Part shown: piece after piece, positions 1 to 11,709 of the stretch
Layout: each line of letters starts with the position of its first letter
Position numbering within the stretch: the first letter of the stretch is position 1
Assembly: GCF_029227915.1 (NCBI RefSeq)
Contig: NC_079876.1
Coordinates: forward strand, 16,678,001-16,742,000
Length of the DNA: 64,000 nt
Origin: Hydractinia symbiolongicarpus
Lineage: Eukaryota; Cnidaria; Hydrozoa; Anthoathecata; Hydractiniidae
Reading direction: 5' to 3'
Translations under genes and position numbers: made by a program
The notes under the pieces: generated by a model
What the model was told of the DNA's origin: nothing
Database searches by the model: none
What the model saw: the letters and a program-made list of their open reading frames with translations, nothing else

Positions 1-711
1 ATTTTGTTCTATTTTGTTTATACTTAGTCTGTTTGGTCTAAGTTGACGTTGAAAATAAAACAAAAGTACAAACTTATTGTCATTGTTGTTGTCATGACGG
101 GTTATAGAAACTGTAATTATAGGATATTGGAAAATGAAATGGCAAGTTTCAATAAAATAGCGAAAGTTCTGTCAAGTATAGACTTTGATAAGAGAAATCG
201 ATACAGAAAGTACAAGAACTGACTCATGCCATCTTATGATAAGCTGTGTGCAATTAAACAAATAAACACTTGAATAGATATAAATTTCAAACAAAAAGTC
301 GCCCTATTTATTGCTTAGAAAAAACGGAGTACCAAAAAACCTTTTTAACCCTCTCAGAGTGGTATGTATTGGCTATTACTCAAAAATACCCCTTATATTT
401 AAAAGAAATTCTTATCTTAAAAACATTAAACTCTTAACACAACTATATTTCGTCAAGGGGAATAATTTTGTTTTGTATTTATTAACCCGACTTCCCGATT
501 TTTTCGGATTTTCTTCGAAAATTAAAAAAGAAAAAATATTTTAAATAACGAGTTTGCCTATCATTAAAAATTAAAGGAATTAAATTTAAAGCAGGTACCA
601 CTGCATCCATTTTGTATCAAGTTTAGTCGCACTTAGAAAAGCCTATTAAAAGTTATGGAGGGGAGCAGAGTTAAAACACTGGTACTGTATTTTCACATAC
701 GTTCCAAAAAA
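1..711. other. No gene seen; old repeat fragments
   Basis: I see no credible coding region here. Bases about 340-545 resemble bases about 30360-30570 inside the piggyBac-like element further on: both share a 'ttggctattactc' stretch followed by C-rich and A-rich runs and a 'cgattttttcgg' stretch. This is probably a fragment of the same family. Bases about 150-275 resemble a dispersed repeat seen again at 715-830 and 5240-5362, ending in an 'aataaacacttgaa'-like tail. The 77-codon open frame at 311-544 lies inside the repeat and is not supported. Confidence 0.4.
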
Positions 712-1480
712 AATTAGTTGATGACAAAAACGTTGTGTAAGATAGTGTGAAAAATTAAAAAATGATGACTTATTGTCATCTCATGACAATGGTTATGACA
801 AGATGTGTAACTAAATAAATAAACACTTGAACTTATTTGCATTCCAAACTTCTCCTTTCTTAGCATATACGAAGAAAGAGCACGTACTTCTATTGAAAAT
901 TGAAAATTTGTATTATATCATTAACGTATATTATTTAATATTATTTTTTATCCCATGTATCAGAAAATTAAAAAAGCTTGAAACCGTAAATGTTTAAATG
1001 GCTAGTGTCATTGTGATCAAATAAACATTTGATCACAATGCGTATAATGAATATACGTCATTATATGGTCAAGTAGACGAAAGTGATAGCGATAAGTTGT
1101 CAGGGTAACCGAAAAAAAGTAATAGTGATAGATTGTTTTCTTTTAATTACAGAGATTGGGGACTTGGATTCAATCATAAAGAAGCCTAAATAATAGAAGC
1201 GAGCGTGCAATGAAAACAATAAGGTAAGTTTTCTGACAGATGAATACAAAATATGTGTGTACTAAAAAAGATTTATTATTTTTGAATTTTACGAAGGAGT
1301 GTGTTTACGCTAGATGATTTTACGCATAGACAATATCGTGGTCTAATACACGAAACTAAAAACAAAACATATTCAATTACAGTCATTATGGGCTTTTACG
1401 TAAGTAAAGCGATATGAACTTTAAACATATCATGTGGTCAGGCAGACGAAAGTAAAAAGAGTTAAAAATATTATATAAAA
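712..1480. repeat. Ancient duplicated segment, copy 1
   Basis: Several blocks occur in the same order here and at about 5230-6130. They are a 'gttgatgacaaaaac' start, an 'aaaaaatgatgact' block, a tail like 'aataaataaacacttgaa', then 'ggagtgtgtttacgctag', a 'caatatcgtggtc' block, and 'aaagcgatatgaacttt' followed by 'agacgaaagt'. The copies differ by many substitutions and indels, so the duplication or dispersed insertion is old. No open frame is conserved between them. Confidence 0.5.
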
Positions 1481-2250
1481 CAAATAATTAAGCTAACGAC
1501 CCATCCCAAGCACACTCCTCGGTATGATAATTGTTTATAGGAACATTCGTCTAAAAAGTTAATTTCACAGCACCTAACCTCTCCCATGTTCTGGTTTTAT
1601 TTAACTTGCATGGGTGCGCACTCTTCTCGCAGTATTCTCTGTGACGATGAAGGTCGGACTGACTTGTGGCATGGTTCCAAATGGTCTGCCGTCTTTCGTT
1701 TGTAGATAGATAGTCAAGAAGATTGGGTTGTTTATAAAACTAAAAGTTATACACAAAATACACGCTTCACGGAATATTTGTTTTGCTTTTCATAAACAAA
1801 AAAAGATAATATTTTAATAAGAAGGTTGTATTAAAACACTTTGAGATGAAGATTGTGTCAAAAATAAAGAACATGTTAAGGAAATTCTTAGTCAGAATTT
1901 CTTCATAGATAATAAAAACAAAATAACGTAGTATAGAACTAACAATAACTTTGAAAATGAATTTCGCAACTGGCATTAAATTATGAAAATGGATTTTGCA
2001 ACTTTTTCTGAAGAACACAACAAGACATTGAAGGCTGAAATAGTATAAAATAAAGTACATCCCTCCCCAAAAAAAAGTGTAAGCGAACTGCCAATTAATT
2101 TGCTCCTGCTATGAATGTAGGAATTCTCATCTTTTTCTCGTGACGCATTCTTGTTAAGTCTAAGATTAGTTTGAAAACAGGATCGATATTTCACTGTTTT
2201 CTCCATGTACCAAATTGAAAGCAAAGTTTTGTTTTAAACTGATTCTCAAA
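1481..2250. other. No gene seen
   Basis: AT-rich sequence with short overlapping open frames on the minus strand (1767-2224) of low complexity (F, L, K, N-rich), with no recognisable domain, start context or splice structure. I do not support a gene. Confidence 0.4.
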
Positions 2251-2254
2251 ATGT

Positions 2255-2365
2255 AGAAAAGAATTCTCGTCCCTAGGGTCTGTTGCCTATGTCATGGCCG
2301 CTAGCGCTTACTTAACGGTCTGGATATCAAACCAGCAAAACCCCCTAAGGACGAAGTTGGTAGAA
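2255..2365. repeat. GGGGACGAG-type hairpin MITE
   Basis: About 100 bp starting 'ctcgtccctagggtctgttgcc' style and ending in a complementary 'cccctaaggacgaagttgg'. This is a short inverted-repeat element with an internal 'gctagcgct'. Related hairpins lie near 5685, 6263, 20.9-21.3 kb, 23490, 23965, 62845 and 63725. Confidence 0.55.
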
Positions 2366-2369
2366 AAGT

Positions 2370-5229
2370 AAAGTTAAATTAACTGGAATGTGGCGGGAAA
2401 ACATCTTAGCTTACTTAACACATTACATAGATGCCTATTTTGTCGGATTTATTTCCACCCTTCAACTGTTGAATTAATCTTCATAAATCCTGGACAAACG
2501 ACAGGGCAAATTTCAAAACAGCGCATTTTACGTCCAACTTTGATTTGTTATCTAAAAAATAATATTGAAGTACATCATGATAATTATACTCCAAGATCCA
2601 TTTTCTTACTGTCATTTAGTTTCTTCTGATTAAGTAAGCCTGTAGAGCTTCCAGAAGTAATAAAAAAAAATGCAAACAATAATTTATACTAAGATTCTTA
2701 TCTTTTTATATATTTAATGAAACTATATGACTATTGATAATCGTTAGGTAGATGAGAATTGCCCACCCCATTTAATTCGTAATTATGCGTGAATTTCTAT
2801 GACTTCTTAAAATTGTCCAGATTCATCTACTCGCTAAGGAAGTGAAAACTTGCAGTCTTGCTTTATAGTACTAAAAAAAATATAAAAGTTCAGTTAGTAG
2901 AACAAAGTTATAAAAAAGGTCTGGAAACGAGGTTGGTAATTAATATAAACAAAACATATACTGAACAGCTCGTTGTCAAGAACCTCTTCCTTTGAGTTTT
3001 CTTCCACCGTGAACACAAGAATATTATAATTCGTAGTACTAAATCTCCGGTTTCAAAACTTTCGTTAATCCTTTTTGTGGAGTTGTAATAACAGTTTGAC
3101 TATCTCTAACCATAGCACTCTAACATAGACATCAGCAAAATTATTTATTTGTATGTATCTAATTTTGTTTTCAATATCAACATAGCAACCACTTTTGTTC
3201 CTTTTTTTGTAAATACAATCCACAAAGTTTGTTGCTTTAGCAATCAATTGAGCAAAAATAAATATATATAATGAAAAAATAAGTTTTGAAACAACAATTG
3301 GAAAAAGGTATAAACATAACGGAATTGATGCTTGTTTGTTATTGTTTAGCTGGAGTTTAAAACTCTAAATTTGGAAAATTAATAAACAAACGGAGAAGAA
3401 TAGTAACACGACTATCTCCGTTTTTTCTCGTCAAGAAAATGAAAAAGCAGTTCCATCGTACATTTTCTTTTGCGAATATTTTACTAACCTCGCAAAAAAT
3501 AAATTCAGCCCTTGTTTAGTCAATAGAACGGTATTTAAGTGCACCTTTGAGGTAAAAACCGGCGTCACCTACCCGTAGTCTATATATTCCTGAAAAGAAT
3601 CTTGGTATTGCTTTTACTCTAACCTACCGCTTTGACACATCTATGGTTACTGCCATGCTCAGTGATTAATGTCTACTATATAATGACAACATATGCTACA
3701 ATCAATTACTTTTAGTCATGTTTTCACTTGTACACATAGACGAGTATAGTCCCATGACACCCATCGGACATACTTGACTGCCAAATGTGTGCGTAACATT
3801 ACTACATCGTTTTCTTTTGCTACTTGCAAACGACATACGAGATCGTTCTCTACTAATACTAGCGAGATTTTATACAAATAAGCAAATGCTACCTTATTTA
3901 TTAACTTACCAGAACTGTTCATTGCAGCACTTCTTTTATTTACAACTGTGTCAAAATGAGCTACTCCCATGGATTATTAGCAGAACAAGGGCAGTAAGCA
4001 TCAGTGACTGCTACCTGCTGGTATATTTTCCTGTTCGCGGGCACACAAACACCTTTCGCCGTGTTTCTCGCCCCGAGACATTCACGTAAACAGACGCGTC
4101 GCTCAGATCATAGTTCAGTCCTGTAGGACGCAGTTAAAGTTTGTTGTGTTCTAGTTAAAGAATAGCATGAGAAAGAATTTCTTGTGAAAGTTCTAAGCAA
4201 CTTAGAAGTCATGTGATTAGATTTACGTCGTTTAGAGAGAGAAAATACGCTTACGTAAACACGAAAAGAAATATGATTGGTTATTATTATTACAATACTT
4301 TTTATATTACACCATGACTATATAAATAATTTGTTTTATGTTGAACAAAAGAATAATTATATATGTAATCAATGTTGCATGACGATTACCAATAAGACAA
4401 TATAATATATTTTAGGGTTGGTTTGTCATAAACTTTTAGATTTCAGCGAAGAAAGTTCAACAGCTTTTAACGTCAGCACATTTTTTAAAAAAAGATAAAT
4501 ATATATTTATATACAAATATTTATATATAAAATCTGTTTCACGGGTGAGTTTAGTCAGTTGTTCTCCATCTATTTTGATAAAATCTTATTGACTGATAAT
4601 TTCGATGTTAAGTCTCCTTGTTTCTTCGAAGTTTCTTTTTTTTTTCAGCCGAACAGCATTTAACGTTGAAAGAATATCAGGACAGGACATATAATTACAT
4701 ATATATATAAAATAAATCTGTTACACTGGTGAGTTTAGTCACTTCTTCATCTTTTTTAGTATTTTTTTTTTTGAAATATTATTGAAGTGATATTTTCGAT
4801 TTTATACTGCTGTTGTCTGTTTTTCATGTTGTGTTTTTTTGGTTTCCTTATTTCCTTGTCTTTTTATTTTGCTTTCTTGCATTAAGTTTGTTCACTTGCA
4901 TTTTTGTCATCTATAAAACAGATAGAATGTTGATGTAAGAATTGTCAGTCTGACTCAGGTTTTTCTTAACCTTTTATTTTAAAATTAATCACAGCGATCT
5001 AGTAGCAAATGTTCTTAATTTTTTTAATACAGAGACTCATATGTGAGTTTCCTATAAACATGTTTCATATAAAATGAATGCTAATTGAGTAAAATCAACC
5101 TCATCCAACAATATTTCTTCTTCTCATAGTCAGGGACAGCAATTAGAGGCCCTTGAACGGTTGAGGTTGACGGTGATGGCTACTAAAAATATAGCTTGCA
5201 AAAAAAATTAGAAATGTAACCTTAAATGA
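2370..5229. other. Gene-free stretch with a two-copy local repeat
   Basis: No supported coding region. Within it, 4490-4560 and 4690-4745 share AT-dinucleotide-rich sequence followed by 'ggtgagtttagtca', a two-copy local repeat about 190 bp apart. The open frames at 3716-4089 overlap on opposite strands and show no domain. Confidence 0.4.
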
Positions 5230-6130
5230 GCAATAAAAGTGGAGTTGATGACAAAAACTTTGGTGAAGTATAGAACTTGGCAAGAGAGTGTAAAAAAGTA
5301 AAAAATGATGACTCATGTTCTTCTCATGACAAGTTGTGTGTAATTAAATAAATAAATACTTGAAAATGTTTGCATTCCAAAATACACTTTTGTAACAAAA
5401 ACTCTCCTTCGTTGACGTTTTTAGTACTAATACTTTTAGTACTAATATAAAGGAATTTAATACATATACTACAATGCTTTAAAAACGCTCGGCTGTGTAT
5501 CTTTAGGGGCGTCCAATTTAGAACTGGAGATGAAGGTTTAAGAAAGAAACTTTTGATAAAATTTTACAATTTTAATTTATCTCTATCATTATATTAAAAG
5601 TTAGTGCAGCATTTATCATATCTTATTTCTTCCTTATGTTTAAAGTGGGCTTCATGAATATCATTATTAAACAGCCCCAAACTCGTCCCCAGCGCCTTTT
5701 GTTTCTTTTTTTTAATGAACAGACAAAAGTTGCTGGGACGAGTTTGAAACAGCTCTTTAAAGAAAAAGGTGGTTGTCTTAGTAGATGCGCGTTTATTAAA
5801 AGAAAATACTGAAAGGACAAAACAATAAATTGAGAAAGAGTTTAAATAAACGTAGCGAGCGTTTATCGAAAGCATTACAGTAGGTTTCTCACAAAAAATT
5901 AAAAATAGGGGTGTACTAAAACGATAATTTTTTTTATAATATGGAGGAGTGTGTTTGTGCTAGAAAATATTACATATAAACAATTTCGTGGTCAGATAGA
6001 CGAAAGTAAAAAGAAGATAATCTTAATTAAAACCATGGATTTTGTTGTTTACGAAAGTAGAGCGATATGAACTTTGGACATATCATCCGAGGTAGACGAA
6101 AGTGATAGCGATAGGAGAATGAGAGTAATT
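5230..6130. repeat. Ancient duplicated segment, copy 2
   Basis: Second copy of the segment at 712-1480, with the same order of blocks. It contains a hairpin insertion at about 5680-5760, where 'actcgtccccagcgcc' faces 'gctgggacgagtttg', which the first copy lacks. Overlapping minus-strand open frames at 5594-5875 lie across this hairpin and are not supported as genes. Confidence 0.5.
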
Positions 6131-8306
6131 AAATAAAAATGGACGTGTATTGATTTATTGACGTCAAATGTTAAAATGGAAATAAATAAAAGACATTAAA
6201 ATACAATCGTGCATTTCGGCCTTTATGTAAGTTAAGCCAGTTCGACTTCCTAACCTTCTGACTAGGCTCGTCCCCAGGGCATCTTGTATCTTTCTGACAT
6301 CACTTTTTATTGTTTACTGAAACCTTCTTCGGTGAAGAGACTATTTAAAGCTAGTCCACGGATTTGTTTGCCCTTTTTACACCGCATTGCGTGTGTCTTG
6401 CTACTTGCCGTACTATTTTGCGTAACAGACAGACGTAGACGGGTATTAATAATATAGATTAGTCGTGGATGAAGCTATATATTCCATAAGTTTAAGTTTG
6501 TAATTATATCTATGCAGAACGACCTTATTTGTAATTAGATATAATCATTAATAATATATAATTGCATGTTATTTTTGTATGTAAGAATATTTCTTTTACA
6601 AAAGCGACTATAAAAAACATTCCCCTAAAAACTTCCATTTACATTCTTGATTGGTTAGAACAAATCACGTTACAAAATTAAAGTCATTTCACTTGCTAGG
6701 AATTTCATTGTCTGCCAATTTAATCTTACTGGCGGGTTGTGTAACTACAATGAATGTAAATACTTTATCACAAATTTATGTTGGGACATATTCACGTTGC
6801 CTATTTTGTTTAAATCTTTTTCATTGAATTAACAAACGTTTTAGGATAAGAAACAACAAATTAAAAAAAATTTCTGCACGTGGTTTCTTCCGCGGGTTTA
6901 AAAATTAGTACATTACTACGCTAGTTCTAGTCTGTCTGTAACAAGCAAAGTAGATGTGTTGTTTTTGATTAAAAAAATAGCCGTAGCAACATTTCACATT
7001 TGCCAATTTATATTGTTTAAATATCACTTGGGGCATGAAGAAAAAAATCCGGTAAATTCGGACTTGCTATGGATTCCAATTGTTTTGTCAAATGAAGAAA
7101 TTATCTACAATTAAATCCATGATAAAATGTCTGTTCCGCCTGTAAGTGCAGTTTTGCAGACTTGCTTCATCCGTGCTTCGTCGGCGTTCACCTCCGCATT
7201 AGTTAAGAACCGCATGGCTGGATTTCTTGTGTAAGACCTGGTTACCAACGACGAAGGGGTCAGGCAAAAGAGATTCATGTCTACGTAGTTCTTTTAACTA
7301 AGTCAGGAATCGGTGAATTAGCTAGGATGGTCAGGTTGGCTATGAATAGGCTTGCTGATGGATAAAAAGTGTTCGACCAAGACGGAAATCTATCGACGTT
7401 TTGTCCGATGAACGTTATAAACGAGCTAAGGACATCTCCGAACAAACTGGAAATGTGGCGGGCATTTTGTCTGACGAGTCTCCAAAAATTATTTCGAAGG
7501 GTGCCATCGCACGTGTTTTACGCGTATGCCAAGGCATGCGCGTGCGATCGCACGCCTCTTCTGAAAAAGCCTGTTATTTTTAATTTACAATCAAATATTC
7601 TCGTCGTCAACTTAATTTGTGTGAGAAAAATCAATTTCAGGTATTTATTCACTTTCTTTGAAGCCAGTATACACCACCATTCGGACCTGGATATTCTCTA
7701 CGTATCCTAGACACGACACAAGATGGTATCACCCGACGAACACCTTTTCCCAAGTGGTTATGAACAAACCAATAGAATTGGCGGTATGCCGCATATCGAT
7801 AAGATCTAAAAATATCATCCTCAAAAAAGATTAGAAGCAAGAGTGCTAGCGACTTATTTGTTAGAAACTTCGTCCTTTTTTTTAAGTCTACGGCTTTCCT
7901 GATTGTGAAGAGCGACTATCGCTGTCCACAAAGTGTTGTTTAAAATCACAACAGCGTTGAAATCTTCGTGCTTTGTTATACATTTCTTCTCAAAAACACA
8001 ACAGAAACCTTATACCCAGGCGCTCATTTATAATACAACCAAAAGAAAAATGTGAGGTCAAATTTTATAGGTAGCTTAGCTGGAAGTAATTTATAGTGTC
8101 CACCTCGTTACAGCATAAACAGTCAACAGCTATAGGCATCTTTTCGCACTTTTGCACATAGGCACCACTCACTGATCTGGTGTGTCTGCTTCATTGTCAT
8201 TATAAGAGGGAATTTGTTGTTTGGTATTTGGTCGTTCTGGCTCAAACTGAAATTCAATTATGTTTACATTTCTGTTTGTGAACATGTAAACAAATTCAGT
8301 TTAAAC
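6131..8306. other. Gene-free stretch, possible decayed coding relic at 7369-7710
   Basis: Mostly AT-rich with another 'ctcgtccccagggc' start near 6268. At 7369-7710 base composition rises and two overlapping plus frames stay open. One of them contains SDERYKRAKDISEQTGN, which looks protein-like, but I recognise no family and see no splice sites or homologous partner. It may be a relic of an old mobile element. Confidence 0.3.
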
Positions 8307-8309
8307 TTA

Positions 8310-9537
8310 AGCTGGATTTCCATCAGTGCGAGTTCTCTTCTGGCTTTTTTGACCCATTGATTTTTTTCGCACTGGTGGAAATTCCAGAGCGACACTTTTT
8401 TTTGCTCTTATCGCCCAATTTCAGTGCGATAGTTAGAGCGACAATTATCACAAAGTTTTAATATTTATCGCTCTGAGTTTTCGCCTGAAAGTGCAACTTC
8501 AACGAAATATCGAATGTCCTTTTAAAGAAGTTGAATAGATTCTATTGAAGTGTAACTTCAGCACATGCTTACACGTGTTGAGCACAAGAAATAGTTTCAT
8601 ATGTGTTATGAAGCGAGCAGTGTTGTAAAACAAGTGTTATTAAATGGGAAAAACAAATAGGTGCAACTTAAAGGGAAGATGAGTACTTAGCAGAGGCTGT
8701 TCGAAATTTTATTATGTCTATACGGCAAAAGTTGCAAAGGAGTATCGAGAAAAAAGATCGAGTGGCAAATGCTTGGGGGAAAGTTGAGGATGTGAAGAGG
8801 GTAAAGTTTATCCTTTTTCGTCAGTTCAATGCGCTATATTTTTGCGCTGTTAAACCTTGAGCGTATTCAGCTTATTCTATTACTTAATTGGAAAAAAGGT
8901 TTTTATATTCAACTGTTTTAAGGTTAAGCTTTTCAAAGATGGGACAACTTAAAAAAGATACAGCAAGGAAAGGAATAACCTAAAAAGGAAATTTGCATCG
9001 GGATCAAGTTTGGCTGACGTTAAATCGTGTGGCAAATTTTAAAGGAATACTCTTTTTTGTCTTGGCTTGATAAGTATTCAAATTAGAGACACAAAATCAA
9101 ATATAACGGCTCCGGAGGATGAGGAGGATATTGATTCTTATTCGGAGGCGGCGGTTGAAATTATTTAAATAACAAGAATGACCCTACAACAAAATCACCA
9201 AGTTTGGCCAAGATGACAACTATTGCCCTCATTGTGCAATTTCACTTCTTAAAGCAGTTGATTATGCACTCCTTTCAATTCTCTTTCTCTATAAATTTGA
9301 CGAACACGAGAAAATGGCGATTTTCTTCGTCTCTTTTTTTTACTATTAAGGCCACAGCTTCTTCTTTTTTCTGAACTGTCTGCCATCTTGAAATGCGTGT
9401 GTTCACATAAGAAAATTTCGCACAAATAATAATTTGAATAATAATTTGAAACTCATTACAGCGTAGAACTCCTGTCGCACTAAAATTTTGTGTAATTTTA
9501 GAGCTATAGGAAGTTTCGCTCTAATGGAAACCCACCT
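8310..9537. mobile_element. Harbinger-type DNA transposon with TTA target duplication
   Basis: The left end reads AGCTGGATTTCCATCAGTGCGA and the right end, reverse-complemented, reads AGGTGGGTTTCCATTAGAGCGA. Both are flanked directly by TTA (8307-8309 and 9538-9540). A 3-bp TTA target duplication with such ends is characteristic of PIF/Harbinger elements. Inside is a broken MADF-domain gene (8673-9168), the typical second protein of Harbinger transposons. No transposase frame is present, so this copy is non-autonomous. Confidence 0.7.
8673..9168 (+). pseudogene. Broken MADF (Myb/SANT-like) gene of a Harbinger transposon
   Basis: Frames in this interval read as a MADF DNA-binding domain. The first part contains IEKKDRVANAWGKVEDVK (about 8730-8805). 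A likely intron follows, with GTAAAG at about 8809 and an acceptor near 8924. Then come a decayed 'W-D-N-L-K-K' block and YSKERNNLKRKFASGSSLAD (about 8960-9030), and an acidic tail ending at the stop 9166-9168. A frame change at about 8940-8960 and in-frame stops near 8950 and 9040 show it is dead. In autonomous Harbingers this protein helps the transposase enter the nucleus and bind the ends; that is family knowledge. Confidence 0.6.
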
Positions 9538-9540
9538 TTA

Positions 9541-11700
9541 TGAGAGACAATTTTGGTTGTATTTAAAATACTTTTTTCTTTACTTTTCCATGTAACTAAT
9601 ATCAAGTTTTGATTTTTTACCGGGCAGTACCTTTATAACGCGTAAAAACCTTTTTGAAAAATTTTGCGCAACTTCGGTTTAAATAAGTCTAGTTTTGAAT
9701 TTATTTTGCTTTATGATCATTTTTTATCATTTACCAGTCAGCTATTTCAGGTTAACTGTCTATAAGTTTTTTTTATCACAAATATTTATATGTGGTTTAC
9801 TTGCGAAGGTTTATTTTAATCACATGCGTCATCTGTAAAGAGTACTCACCAGACCACAGACATTTGTGTCAACATTCTTTGATCTCTTTAATAAAACCCG
9901 TATTCTATTTGTCTGCTTGCGCGCGAGAAAAAAAGTCGTGTTGCGGAAACACGAAATGCGAACAGTATAATAATTATTAAATAGTATTATTGTAGTTTTA
10001 TTTATTTTTCGAATTTTTATTAGACACCTTTTGAATTCTCTTCAAATTTTGTGTTGGACGTGATAAAAAAGGGAAAGTGAACAGAGATGTCTGCTTTTTG
10101 TCGCAAACAGCGCTGGTTAATTAATCAAGTTTTGAATGTAGGTAATCCCCAGTTACCTAGGGTGGAGCAGCTGATGCCAGTTGCCTCTAAAAGATTTCCC
10201 TTTTTTAGCCTCACACTCAAAAGTGCAATGTAATGGCTTCGCTAATTTCATAACGGATTGACGGCAGTCTAAAAGGCTTTAACGTCGTGACGTAACGTCG
10301 ATAAAGTTAACAAATTAGACATAACGGTTTTAGCGGCTTCAAAAGAAAATGAAAACAACCCATTCTTCTTATACACTGTCACCATATTATGATAAAGGAT
10401 TAAATAAGTAAATTAGTTCTCTCGAAGTGTGCTTATTACTACAAACTAGTCGTTATCTCGTGAAAAAATTCACAAGAATTCATCTGCCAGGAATATCCAC
10501 GAAAATATTCCCGTCACCATTTGCAGCTACCATTTGACACAGTGAGTATCCTAATATAGACTAGTCGTTAACCCATAAAAAACACACGAGGTGTCCCGTC
10601 TTTAAGTTACACGTTACTTTGTGTGCCCGTAACACGATATGTTTTTTGCGACATGCATGCAGAATATGTCTGTTGTTAATTACACTTGTTGGCATTACGT
10701 GGAAAATCCAAGAACCACCGGCGATTCAATATAACACCAAATATATTAATCATGTATTTATGATGCCATAATAATAGAATTTCATGACTAACTGTAGCGA
10801 ATGCTGTGCTGAGATCAATAAGGTTTGATATATCTCTTGACTCAACTGAATGATTGCATGATCATTTGACTGGCCTGCCAAACAGCCAAATGTCTTATTA
10901 TACTCGCACTTTGTCGGAATTTAAGTTTATGTATATTTTTAAAAGTCTTGGGCTGTTTTCCTTACTGATAACGTTGCGTAAATAGACTGTGGTAACACAT
11001 GGGTGTTAAACACAATCTGGAGTATTTCCATTCAGACTGAAGAAGTAAAGAGGGGTAGAGTGGAGCAAAATTCGAAAACGGACTTCAAATTCCAATCTTA
11101 TCTTTTGTTTTTTCGAACCAATCAAAAATCAGTTATACAAAACTTTAACCCGCAAAATTATATCTTAAAAACAAATTGGGACACTGTGAAGTCTTAAGTT
11201 GTAAAGAATTCGTTATATAGTCTCTCTTTCTCTAATATTATTGTAAGAGAAAGTAAAAAAATGTGATCTCACATCAGTTTTAAAAAGTTGTGATGAAAAA
11301 CAAATAAAACAATACGGTAAATTTAAAAATAGCCATTTTACAAATTGTTTATCGGTATACTACAACCTATATGCTGAATAATTAATTTAGTAGTATTAAA
11401 ACTATAATTTGTTTCGTAGAAACAACGAAAAAACGCACTAATAAACATTATATGTAGAAACAGAAGAAACGTTCTGTTAAGAGCATTTTTGAAGAAAGAA
11501 CGTCAACGCGGGTGTTTTGTTGTTCTTTTAATTAATTGATCTAATGTTGCTACAGGACACAAAATAACAAATGCAATGTATCTCTATCGACTTTGTTGCG
11601 ATAGGCGAATTTCCATGAACTTCTAGTAATTTTGTTGATAAACAGTATGAAAAACTTGTATTGATATTTCTTGAATTGAAATTGAAATTATCTTATATAT
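9541..11700. other. Gene-free stretch with repeat-family fragments
   Basis: No gene supported. Bases about 10130-10400 match the 3' part of the ACTAGTCG repeat family seen at 28.4-30.1 kb: they share 'gtaatggcttc', a 'cgtaacgtc' block, 'ttagacataa' and an ending in 'tattat'. Two family heads beginning 'actagtcgtta' follow at 10445 and 10559. The rest is AT-rich upstream sequence of the gene starting at 11710, where a 5'-UTR exon may be hidden. Confidence 0.45.
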
Positions 11701-11709
11701 ATTATAGTC

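Noticed and set aside
3716-4089. Overlapping opposite-strand frames of 84 and 100 codons
   Set aside because: No domain, no conserved context; chance frames in unique sequence.
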